Positions 15,442 to 22,056 of a stretch of 32,953 nucleotides of DNA are shown here, piece by piece. The DNA lies in NCBI GenBank assembly GCA_030429925.1, contig JAUIGQ010000015.1, forward strand, positions 1 to 32,953, written 5' to 3'. Within the stretch, counting starts at the first letter, position 1. Every line of letters begins with the position of its first letter. A model generated the notes under the pieces. The model made no database searches. It saw only the letters and a list, made by a program, of their open reading frames with translations, and was not told the DNA's origin. The stretch is from Bacteroidia bacterium (GTDB lineage: Bacteria > Bacteroidota > Bacteroidia > Flavobacteriales_E > Vicingaceae). The position numbers and the translations under genes are program-made.

Positions 15442-16677
15442 ATGAAGAACATATTACTTATATCTAGCCTATTCTTATCTGTGCTTCTATTGGGCAGTAA
15501 CCCTCAAAAGATGAAGCTCTCTGAGGATGATTTCCAGACCAACTTCAATATTGCCAAGCAACATCTTTCACAGAGAAGAATTGAAAAAGCAATACCTTAT
15601 CTCACTTATTTACAAAAAGAGTTTCCTTCCAATGCCAATCTTAAGTATTTGATCGGTTTGTGTTATGCAGAGTTGAATATTGTAAATCCATTGACCATTG
15701 AATTATTGGAAAAAGCGGCTGAAAAGAGCTCTCTAGATTATGATCCGAATAGCCTAACTGAGAAAAGGGTTCCTGTTTATGTATACTATTATCTCTGTTT
15801 AGCATATGCACAGAATAGAATGTGCGATAAGGCTGAAGAAGCAAGAAGTAAGTTCGAGGAGATCTATCCATACAAGGATCCATTTTATCTGAAGGAGTCA
15901 TCAAGTTGGATAGAAAAGTGCAAAGAGATGGAGGAAGTGCCTGAAGAGGATAGCATTCCTGAGTACCCTGACTTTATTCCTTTTTCATCTGATCAATCAG
16001 GACTGTCAATGGAGGAAATAATTCCAGTGGATTCTTCAAGAGAAGAGCTTAGCTCTAATGAGCAAGCTGCAGCAAAAATAAATATGTATCCGAGTCATGT
16101 TGTTACAAAGCATGTAGAGTATAGCACTGGATTCCCACTATATGGAGTTCAATTGGGAGCATTTAAAGAAGTGGTTCCTGTGGCACGATTCAAAGACTTA
16201 AAGAACGTGGATGCCTTTATGGATAAAGATGGTCTTATAAGGTATGTAGTAGGTCATTTTGGGATTTATTCGCAAGCAGAGTCTTTATTGAAAGTTATCA
16301 AGGAGAAGGGTTATCCGGATGCATTTGTTGTGAATGTCAACAATGCTCGAAAGTTTGCAGATGAGGTGATCAGCATTGATAATGTTAACATCAAAAGAAC
16401 ATTAAAAGGTAAAGTGGAATATAGAATCCAAGTCGGAGCATTTAAAGATGAAGTTCCGGAAGAGTTAGCTGCTATGTATTTGAAGATTGAAGGAATTGAG
16501 GAAGTAAGTGACAAAGAGCTAACCTACTTAACGGTTGGCAAATACAACACATATGAAGAAGCAAAAGCTTATCAGCAAGGGATCAGAGATGCAGGGATCT
16601 CAGACGCTTTTGTGATTGCTTTGAATGAGGGGAAAAAGATCCCGCTTCAGAAAGCAAATAATTATGGTAAGAACTAA
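15442..16677 (+). CDS. Exported TPR plus double SPOR-like repeat protein, first of a tandem pair
   Basis: About 411 residues from the ATG at 15442; the TTG 27 bp upstream is unlikely because the signal peptide MKNILLISSLFLSVLLLGS begins here. After export the N-terminal half has TPR-like helices (FNIAKQHLSQRRIEKAIPYLTYLQKEFPSNANLKYLIGLCYAEL; VYYYLCLAYAQNRMCDKAEEA). An acidic linker follows, then two SPOR-like units, one around YGVQLGAFKEVVPVARF with YVVGHFGIYSQAESLLKVI, the other around YRIQVGAFKDEVPEEL with LTVGKYNTYEEAKAY. SPOR domains bind denuded peptidoglycan glycans, so it may act in the periplasm at the cell wall. The next gene is a paralogue starting 14 bp inside its 3' end. Confidence 0.85.
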   Translation: MKNILLISSLFLSVLLLGSNPQKMKLSEDDFQTNFNIAKQHLSQRRIEKAIPYLTYLQKEFPSNANLKYLIGLCYAELNIVNPLTIELLEKAAEKSSLDYDPNSLTEKRVPVYVYYYLCLAYAQNRMCDKAEEARSKFEEIYPYKDPFYLKESSSWIEKCKEMEEVPEEDSIPEYPDFIPFSSDQSGLSMEEIIPVDSSREELSSNEQAAAKINMYPSHVVTKHVEYSTGFPLYGVQLGAFKEVVPVARFKDLKNVDAFMDKDGLIRYVVGHFGIYSQAESLLKVIKEKGYPDAFVVNVNNARKFADEVISIDNVNIKRTLKGKVEYRIQVGAFKDEVPEELAAMYLKIEGIEEVSDKELTYLTVGKYNTYEEAKAYQQGIRDAGISDAFVIALNEGKKIPLQKANNYGKN

Positions 16678-17902
16678 AATAGCAAGCCTCCTTCTTATTT
16701 TCTCTCTTCTACTGCCGGCTATATCTATGGCAGAGTCCAAATTGAGCAATGAAGAGTTGTTTGACCTTGCTAGGAAGCAACTAGCTAAAAGAGAAATAGA
16801 AGATGCTATTCTTAGTTTGAGAAAATTATATGTGCAAGATAGATCCAATGCCAATATCAATTTTCTTATGGGTGCCGCATATACTGAGCTAACAGCATCT
16901 TCAGATAAAGCGATATACCATCTTAAGAAGGCTGTCAAGCATATAGATGAGTATTACAAAGTAGGCGATTATGATGAGAAAAACGCTCCGGTTCACACCT
17001 ATTATTACTTAACCATAGCCCTTTCAGCAAGAGATGATTGTTCAAAGGCTGCAGCGGCTAATGAGAAATTGAAGAAGTATACATCAATGATCGATCTGTA
17101 CTTCGTAGATGAAGCTGCAAGACATATGCAGAAATGTCCTTATGAGAAGATAGACCCCACCTTTGAAAGTTGGTTGAACTCAAATGAAAAACCTGAAGGT
17201 TATTTGCCCGATAGTTTGCCTGTGGATTCTGCATTTGTTGAAGAAGTTGAAGAAATAGCTATTCCTGCAGATACTATTCTAGCAGATCTAGATAGTTTGA
17301 GGAAAGTGGAACTTGGGGTGGTTACAAGAGAACTTGAATACTCTACATCAGCCCCTTTGTATGGGGTGCAAATAGGAAGCAATACCATGCCCAGTCCTAT
17401 AAGTGCCTATAGTAAGCTAAAGAATGTAGATGTATTTATAGATAAGAATGGAATGGTTAGATATGTTGTTGGTCATTTCTCCTATAAGAAACAAGCTGAA
17501 TCTCTTTTGGTAAAATTGAAGGAAGAGGGTTATAAGGATGCATTCGTAGTAAATGTCAACAATGAAAGAAAGTATTCTAATGAGCTAATTAGCTTTGGCA
17601 ACGTTAATTTAAAGGCAGGGATCAAAGGGGCAGTTGAGTATTATGTTCAATTGGGCGCATTTAGAGATAGTGTTCCTGACTATTTAATGCAGATGTATTT
17701 GACGGTTGATGGATTGAAGGAGCTCCGATATCGAGAGATGACACTAATGACCGTTGGCACTTTTTCTACTTATAAAGAAAGTGTGAAAAAGAAGGAAGAT
17801 CTTCAAAAGTTACCTATAGAAGGTATTCAGGAAGCTTTTATCGTAGCATTCAATAGAGGCAAGAAGATCAGTCTGCAGGAAGCTATCAATCATACAGATT
17901 AG
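16664..17902 (+). CDS. Exported TPR plus double SPOR-like repeat protein, second of a tandem pair
   Basis: About 412 residues from the ATG at 16664 (MVRTKIASLLLIFSLLLPAISMA, a good signal peptide). A longer reading from 16625 adds 13 residues that are merely out-of-frame sequence of the previous gene. The layout matches its upstream paralogue step by step: TPR helices (LFDLARKQLAKREIEDAILSLRKLYVQDRSNANINFLMGAAYTEL), acidic linker, SPOR-like unit 1 (LYGVQIGSNTMP ... RYVVGHFSYKKQAESLLVKL ... DAFVVNVNN) and unit 2 (EYYVQLGAFRDSVPDYL ... MTVGTFSTYKES ... EAFIVAFN). Unit 1 has lost the canonical GAF of VQLGAF (GSN here), so its glycan binding may have changed. The 14 bp overlap with its paralogue indicates cotranslation, and a strong hairpin ends the operon. 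Confidence 0.87.
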   Translation: MVRTKIASLLLIFSLLLPAISMAESKLSNEELFDLARKQLAKREIEDAILSLRKLYVQDRSNANINFLMGAAYTELTASSDKAIYHLKKAVKHIDEYYKVGDYDEKNAPVHTYYYLTIALSARDDCSKAAAANEKLKKYTSMIDLYFVDEAARHMQKCPYEKIDPTFESWLNSNEKPEGYLPDSLPVDSAFVEEVEEIAIPADTILADLDSLRKVELGVVTRELEYSTSAPLYGVQIGSNTMPSPISAYSKLKNVDVFIDKNGMVRYVVGHFSYKKQAESLLVKLKEEGYKDAFVVNVNNERKYSNELISFGNVNLKAGIKGAVEYYVQLGAFRDSVPDYLMQMYLTVDGLKELRYREMTLMTVGTFSTYKESVKKKEDLQKLPIEGIQEAFIVAFNRGKKISLQEAINHTD

Positions 17903-17917
17903 TGGATTTTATCCATA

Positions 17918-17949
17918 AAAAAAGCCCATCTATTTAGATGGGCTTTTTT
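17918..17949. terminator. Bidirectional rho-independent terminator
   Basis: A perfect 14-bp inverted repeat (AAAAAAGCCCATCT / AGATGGGCTTTTTT) with a 4-nt loop, giving a T-run on both strands. It lies between the convergent SPOR-protein operon (stop at 17902) and the Omp28 gene (stop at 17968), so it serves both. Confidence 0.9.
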
Positions 17950-17967
17950 GAATGATCAAAATATTCT

Positions 17968-19029
17968 TTAAGGTACATCTACCTCAATAGCATTTAAGAT
18001 ATTCACTTTGTCTCTTGTTACAAAGATCACAATGCTAAGGTCATCAATAACTGCCTCCCCTTCTCCTCTTCTATTTTGAGGGTGCTCAATAAAGTTCATA
18101 GGGATGGTGTAATTGTAGGTCTTGTTGTATCTGCTTCCTTCAGTTGTAGCTCCGGAAACTTCTTCACCCCACTGACCGGTTAGGTATTCTCTAAGGACAT
18201 TGTTCTGGTAGTATGCAGAGTCATAGAATCCTCCTTGTTGAGGAGTCCAATTAACTTGTAAACTTTTGATATTGTCTTGCAGAATTCCAACGTGGATATA
18301 ATTCTTTTCAGTTTCTTCAGCTGTATAGTAAAGTTCAACTTCAACAGTTAAGTTTCTATTGGCATCAATTTGCACATCAGCACCAATATTAACTGGCGCA
18401 TCCATGGCATTTACTTGAGCAGCTGTATTTCCCCAATGTGTACGACTCATGCCTAGAGGTGGAGAAACATTGGAGTTCAATCCAAAGTCACTTTGAACAT
18501 TTAGTCTGTTCATACTTCCGGATGGGTAACTATTGACTCCTGCTTGAGAGATCAAAGCTGCATCAAATCCGGTTCTGAACTCTGCATAGAATAATGTATC
18601 ATTACCACCATTTCCATTAGGGTAAAGAACACCTCCTGTAGGATTAGCAAAGCTACCACCATGAGTTGCAATGGTTATAAAATTGGTACCTAAGTTTTGT
18701 TCAATGCCTTCAGCGATCCTTGCGCCATCTGGGCAGTATTGGCATTTTACACCGGTAAAGTCTTCCAAAACAGCAACTCTTTTCTGTTTTGCTGTATCAG
18801 CAAGGAAGTTTTGGCTTCCACCGCCGCCGCCGCCATTGCCGCCGCCGCCACCATTACCACTGCCACCTCCATTACCACCGGAGCCATCACCTGGAATCTT
18901 ATCCGTTTGTGGATCATCACCGGTAGCCGTTGGAACAAATTTTGGATTTTCTTCAAATGCTGTATCTTCTGTACAAGCATAAAAGCCCATAGCTAATACC
19001 GCAAAAACACCAATTACTAATTTTTTCAT
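17968..19029 (-). CDS. Omp28-related lipoprotein with thioredoxin-like CxxC
   Basis: A 353-residue exported protein starting at the ATG at 19029 (MKKLVIGVFAVLAMGFYAC). The lipobox GFYAC makes it a lipoprotein; an in-frame ATG 33 bp upstream would spoil the signal. A mature spacer of Thr/Pro-rich residues and a Gly/Asn/Ser tract (encoded around 18820-18885) leads to the Omp28 domain: QKRVAVLEDFTGVKCQYCPDGARIAEGI with a CxxC (CQYC) as in thioredoxin-like folds, then FITIATHGGSFANP, YPSGSMNRL and IHVGILQDNIKSLQVNWTPQQ. Omp28 was described as a surface protein of Porphyromonas, with a possible adhesin role. Function in environmental relatives is unknown; a thiol-redox role is plausible. Confidence 0.9.
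   Translation of the reverse strand: MKKLVIGVFAVLAMGFYACTEDTAFEENPKFVPTATGDDPQTDKIPGDGSGGNGGGSGNGGGGGNGGGGGGSQNFLADTAKQKRVAVLEDFTGVKCQYCPDGARIAEGIEQNLGTNFITIATHGGSFANPTGGVLYPNGNGGNDTLFYAEFRTGFDAALISQAGVNSYPSGSMNRLNVQSDFGLNSNVSPPLGMSRTHWGNTAAQVNAMDAPVNIGADVQIDANRNLTVEVELYYTAEETEKNYIHVGILQDNIKSLQVNWTPQQGGFYDSAYYQNNVLREYLTGQWGEEVSGATTEGSRYNKTYNYTIPMNFIEHPQNRRGEGEAVIDDLSIVIFVTRDKVNILNAIEVDVP
18820..18890 (-). repeat. Low-complexity Gly/Asn/Ser-coding tract in the Omp28 gene
   Basis: Runs of CCG/CCA on the plus strand encode a flexible glycine-rich linker just after the lipidated N-terminus. It is a local GC-rich patch in an AT-rich gene and prone to slippage. Probable role: spacer holding the folded domain away from the membrane. 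Confidence 0.8.
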
Positions 19030-19157
19030 TGTTTTAAAATTATAGCCTCTAAAATTACGCATTTCACTGTTAATAAATCAAATGAGTCAACCAAATTGTT
19101 CATTTGTAAGCTTAGAGACTAAATGGAAGGAGCAAAGGTTGCTTTTAGTATAAATAC

Positions 19158-19186
19158 AAAAGCCCACTCTTTGCAGAGTGAGCTTT
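19158..19186 (-). terminator. Terminator downstream of tRNA-Ala
   Basis: On the minus strand, AAAGCTCACTCT, loop GCAA, AGAGTGGGCTTTT: a hairpin with one mismatch ending in a T-run, 10 nt beyond the 3' end of the tRNA, in the right orientation to end its transcript. Confidence 0.75.
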
Positions 19187-19196
19187 GATGTTGAAG

Positions 19197-19270
19197 TGGA
19201 GAATATCGGAGTCGAACCGATGACCTCTACGCTGCCAGCGTAGCGCTCTAGCCAGCTGAGCTAATTCCCC
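19197..19270 (-). tRNA. tRNA-Ala (anticodon GGC)
   Basis: 74 nt, folds as a full cloverleaf on the minus strand. The acceptor is GGGGAAT paired with ATTCTCC plus discriminator A, including the G3:U70 wobble pair that is the alanine identity element. The D arm is GCTC...GAGC. The anticodon stem is CTACG/CGTAG around loop CTGGCAG, giving anticodon GGC. The T arm is ATCGG/CCGAT with loop TTCGACT. The 3' CCA is not encoded. A perfect -7 box lies just upstream and a hairpin terminator just downstream, so it is a single-gene transcription unit. Confidence 0.97.
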
Positions 19271-19283
19271 TAATTGGAGGGAG

Positions 19284-19291
19284 CAAAAGTA
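19284..19291 (-). promoter_or_regulatory. -7 box of the tRNA-Ala promoter
   Basis: Minus-strand TACTTTTG is an exact TAnnTTTG match ending 13 nt before the tRNA 5' end, so transcription would start about 7 nt upstream of the mature tRNA. No clear TTG/TTTG at 19-21 nt upstream. Confidence 0.5.
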
Positions 19292-19344
19292 TTGAATTGT
19301 TCAAATATGAGTGAAGTTATTTCAATTTTTATCATTTTCGATCT

Positions 19345-20217
19345 GTGAAAGAATTCATTAGCAAGACACTTCTAGAGAAAGAACTTCTGGGAAAGATTGA
19401 TAAGGTTGACTGCATATCGCTGATCTATGGAGGTTCTATAAATGATAGTTATTTAGTTGAACTTGATGGGCAGAAGTATTTTGTTAAGAGCAACAGTAGA
19501 GCTGATATTTCTAATTTCTTCAATGCTGAAAGGAAGGGTTTGGAGCTCTTGTCTTCATCAAAGGGAGTCTCTGTTCCTGCAGTTATCACAATGTATTCGG
19601 AGGGAGATAGTGGAATGCTGGTCTTGGAATATATTGAAGCAGGCAGAGAAACAAGTGACAGCTGGCAAAGATTTGGAAGTGAGCTTGCCGAATTGCATTC
19701 CAATTCTACAGAAGCTTTTGGATTAGAGGAGGATAATTTCATAGGTTCTTTGCCTCAACCCAATAAGCAATATGATAGTTGGGTTGAATTCTTCATTTCT
19801 CAGAGACTAGAGAAGCAGTATGAAATGGCTTCTAATTCCAGGTTATTGGACAGTAGCTTTAGAAAGATGCTTGACCAATTATATGGGCGGTTGGAGGATA
19901 TTATTCCGTCTGAAAAGCCAGCTTTGCTGCATGGAGATCTATGGTCTGGAAATTTTAAGTTTAATAGTAAGGGCGTACCATATATTTTTGATCCTGCTGT
20001 ATACTTTGGCCATCGAGAGGTGGATCTTGCAATGATGCACCTTTTTGGAGGTTTTGATAAACAAATTTTCCAATCTTATAATGAAGTATTCCCCTTAGAG
20101 ACCGGATGGGAAGAGCGTATTGACCTGTTCAATCTCTATCCGCTATTTGTGCATGTGAATCTCTTCGGAGGCTCGTATATTCCTAGATTAGAGCAAGTGC
20201 TGAGAAAATATTTATAG
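19345..20217 (+). CDS. Fructosamine kinase-like protein (aminoglycoside phosphotransferase fold)
   Basis: A 290-residue cytoplasmic kinase of the fructosamine/ketosamine-3-kinase family, which phosphorylates sugars on glycated proteins or free ketoamines so that they fall off. The N-lobe has IYGGSINDSYLVELDGQKYFVKSN with the ATP-site lysine. The hinge is MLVLEYIEAG. The C-lobe has SELAELHS, the catalytic LLHGDLWSGNFKF with Asp198, the metal-binding YIFDPAVYFGHREVDLAM with Asp216, then LYPLFVHVNLFGGSY. All motifs are intact and length is normal. The start is GTG at 19345; I see no better ATG. It lies divergent from the tRNA gene. Confidence 0.92.
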   Translation: MKEFISKTLLEKELLGKIDKVDCISLIYGGSINDSYLVELDGQKYFVKSNSRADISNFFNAERKGLELLSSSKGVSVPAVITMYSEGDSGMLVLEYIEAGRETSDSWQRFGSELAELHSNSTEAFGLEEDNFIGSLPQPNKQYDSWVEFFISQRLEKQYEMASNSRLLDSSFRKMLDQLYGRLEDIIPSEKPALLHGDLWSGNFKFNSKGVPYIFDPAVYFGHREVDLAMMHLFGGFDKQIFQSYNEVFPLETGWEERIDLFNLYPLFVHVNLFGGSYIPRLEQVLRKYL

Positions 20218-20353
20218 TTACTTAAAAAGACCTAAAACCGTTTACTGTGAAATTGCTGCCGCTCACTTGATAATTGCCTCCTCTTGCTGAATCCTTTTGC
20301 AGCAGTCTCTTCATGAGAATAATTTTAATCGATTAACAATTAAAACTATTATT

Positions 20354-21988
20354 ATGAAAAAGTCAATTATTCCTCTCTTAGTAGCCATACTTTTGATTCC
20401 AAGTCTGGCTTTTTCTTCAACCCTACTTTTCTCTGACAATTATAGCACTTTACATACTGCAGGCACTCATAATCTTTCAGGAAGTCTTTCTGTATCTAGC
20501 AATCAGCTGAATTATAATGATCTCGAAAATGGTCAAACGTATAGATATGAAAGAAGTCTCTTAACAACACTTGCTGCTAACGATAAATGGAGAGCTGAAT
20601 TTAAGTTTCGTGTAAATAGTCATACATCTATTAATTATGGTGCTCAGATCTTCATCCTCAATAGCCATTCAGGTGTACATATGAACAATCAAACTTCAGG
20701 CTCTTCAATTTCCGTATGGATGGGAGACCTTCTTGGCTCTAATACAGATCTATTCCTGTTTATTAGAGGAAAGGATGGAAGCACTTTTCATGCTGCTTCC
20801 AGCAAGATTTATATAGATAAGAACACTACCTATTATGCAAGAGTTGAGAGATTAGATATTGATCTTTTTATTCTTGCCTTATATTCTCATGAAGACCGTT
20901 TGCCAAGTCAACTAATTGAAAAAGTATGTTATGTTCCTGATAACAATCAAATTGGAAGCTTTACTACCTTGCAGCATAGTGTCACTTCTTCTACCACACC
21001 GCGATTTTGCAATGGATTTATAGCTGACACGAAGATATGGGATGACCCAAAAGAGTGTTGCGAGTGTGGTCTTGAACCTACATTTACTGTGGATGAAGGC
21101 CCATGCCCAACGGAATTTACATATTCAGTAGACTTTTGTGATGAAACTTACTATATGGGCTCAGTCATGGACTATGACGACGGAAACCATGAATTTACAG
21201 GTTCATCTTCCGGCATGCTATACTATGAATATCCTGCTCATCTTCCTTACTACCCTGAGCTCACTTCATTTGCATATTACTATGATTACCAAACTCAGCA
21301 GTATACCTGCTGCACGGAAACCTATTCTTATCCTGAACCAATTATGCCAGCTATAGGATGTTCGCACGAAAATAATGTATTGGAGTTTCAAGCTGGAGAC
21401 GGCTGTGATGCAACTGCTCAGTTAACATTACTTGGCAGTGACCCAAATTTTATGAGTATTCAAATTCAACATACATCAATAATAACTCCTAGGTCTCTAT
21501 TCTTAGGAGCAGTTGTCGAATATGGAGATGGAAATGTTGCTCATCTTGTTGACTTAAATCAAATATTAATTCATTCATACTGGAATCCGGGAAGGTATAC
21601 AGTGAAATTGACTCTATTTACCATGCAGTTCTTTGGATCATCGTGGCAATGTTGTTCAGATGAGTATACTCTAATTGCTGATTTTAGAATAGGATTACCC
21701 GGCTTTAGAACTTCAAAAGGATTTGATCAAATAGAAGGGGGGCTTGCTGAGGAAGATTACAACTTTGCGGTATACCCTAACCCATTCAATGATCAACTGA
21801 ACATCAGCTTTGAGTCAGAGTCATCTGAGGTAATGGTATTCAATGCTATTGGCGAAATGGTTCAAAGGGTGAACACTATTGGAAAATCAAAATTAGAATT
21901 AGACCTTTCTGATCAACCCAGTGGAATTTACTTTATCAAAGTAAGAACAGGTGAAGAAATCCAAGTAAGGAAGATTGTGAAAGAATAA
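20354..21988 (+). CDS. Secreted protein with T9SS type A sorting domain
   Basis: About 544 residues from the ATG at 20354, where a clear signal peptide begins (MKKSIIPLLVAILLIPSLAFS); an upstream in-frame start would add 19 non-signal residues. The N-terminal ~210 residues look like a concanavalin/LamG-type β-sandwich (WRAEFKFRVNSHTSINYGAQIFIL; TYYARVERLDIDLFIL). A cysteine-rich middle follows (KECCECGLEPTFTVDEGPC, YTCCTE), then a PKD-like segment (VVEYGDGNVAHLVDLNQILIHSYWNPGRYTVKLTLF). The last ~80 residues are the T9SS type A domain (FAVYPNPFNDQLNISF ... QPSGIYFIKVRTGEEIQVRKIVK). It should cross the outer membrane through the type IX system and be released or anchored at the surface. The passenger function is unknown. 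Confidence 0.9.
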   Translation: MKKSIIPLLVAILLIPSLAFSSTLLFSDNYSTLHTAGTHNLSGSLSVSSNQLNYNDLENGQTYRYERSLLTTLAANDKWRAEFKFRVNSHTSINYGAQIFILNSHSGVHMNNQTSGSSISVWMGDLLGSNTDLFLFIRGKDGSTFHAASSKIYIDKNTTYYARVERLDIDLFILALYSHEDRLPSQLIEKVCYVPDNNQIGSFTTLQHSVTSSTTPRFCNGFIADTKIWDDPKECCECGLEPTFTVDEGPCPTEFTYSVDFCDETYYMGSVMDYDDGNHEFTGSSSGMLYYEYPAHLPYYPELTSFAYYYDYQTQQYTCCTETYSYPEPIMPAIGCSHENNVLEFQAGDGCDATAQLTLLGSDPNFMSIQIQHTSIITPRSLFLGAVVEYGDGNVAHLVDLNQILIHSYWNPGRYTVKLTLFTMQFFGSSWQCCSDEYTLIADFRIGLPGFRTSKGFDQIEGGLAEEDYNFAVYPNPFNDQLNISFESESSEVMVFNAIGEMVQRVNTIGKSKLELDLSDQPSGIYFIKVRTGEEIQVRKIVKE

Positions 21989-22016
21989 TTCAGTAGGCTT
22001 TTCTCTTGATTTCTAT

Positions 22017-22040
22017 AAGGGGCGGATTATTCCGCCCCTT
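22017..22040 (+). terminator. Rho-independent terminator after the T9SS cargo gene
   Basis: A perfect 10-bp stem AAGGGGCGGA / TCCGCCCCTT with a TTAT loop, followed by TTCTTATTTT. It lies 28 nt after the stop at 21988 and 17 nt before the ATG of the next gene. Its position argues against the TTG start at 22006 for the kinase gene. Confidence 0.88.
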
Positions 22041-22056
22041 TTCTTATTTTGTCAGT

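Noticed and set aside
18820-18890. Short-period repeat as a CRISPR or tandem-repeat locus
   Set aside because: Irregular CCG/CCA triplets with no spacers; explained by a glycine-rich linker.
18671-18996. Three frames with Pro- or Ala-runs opposite the Omp28 gene
   Set aside because: They are readings of the glycine-linker tract in other frames.
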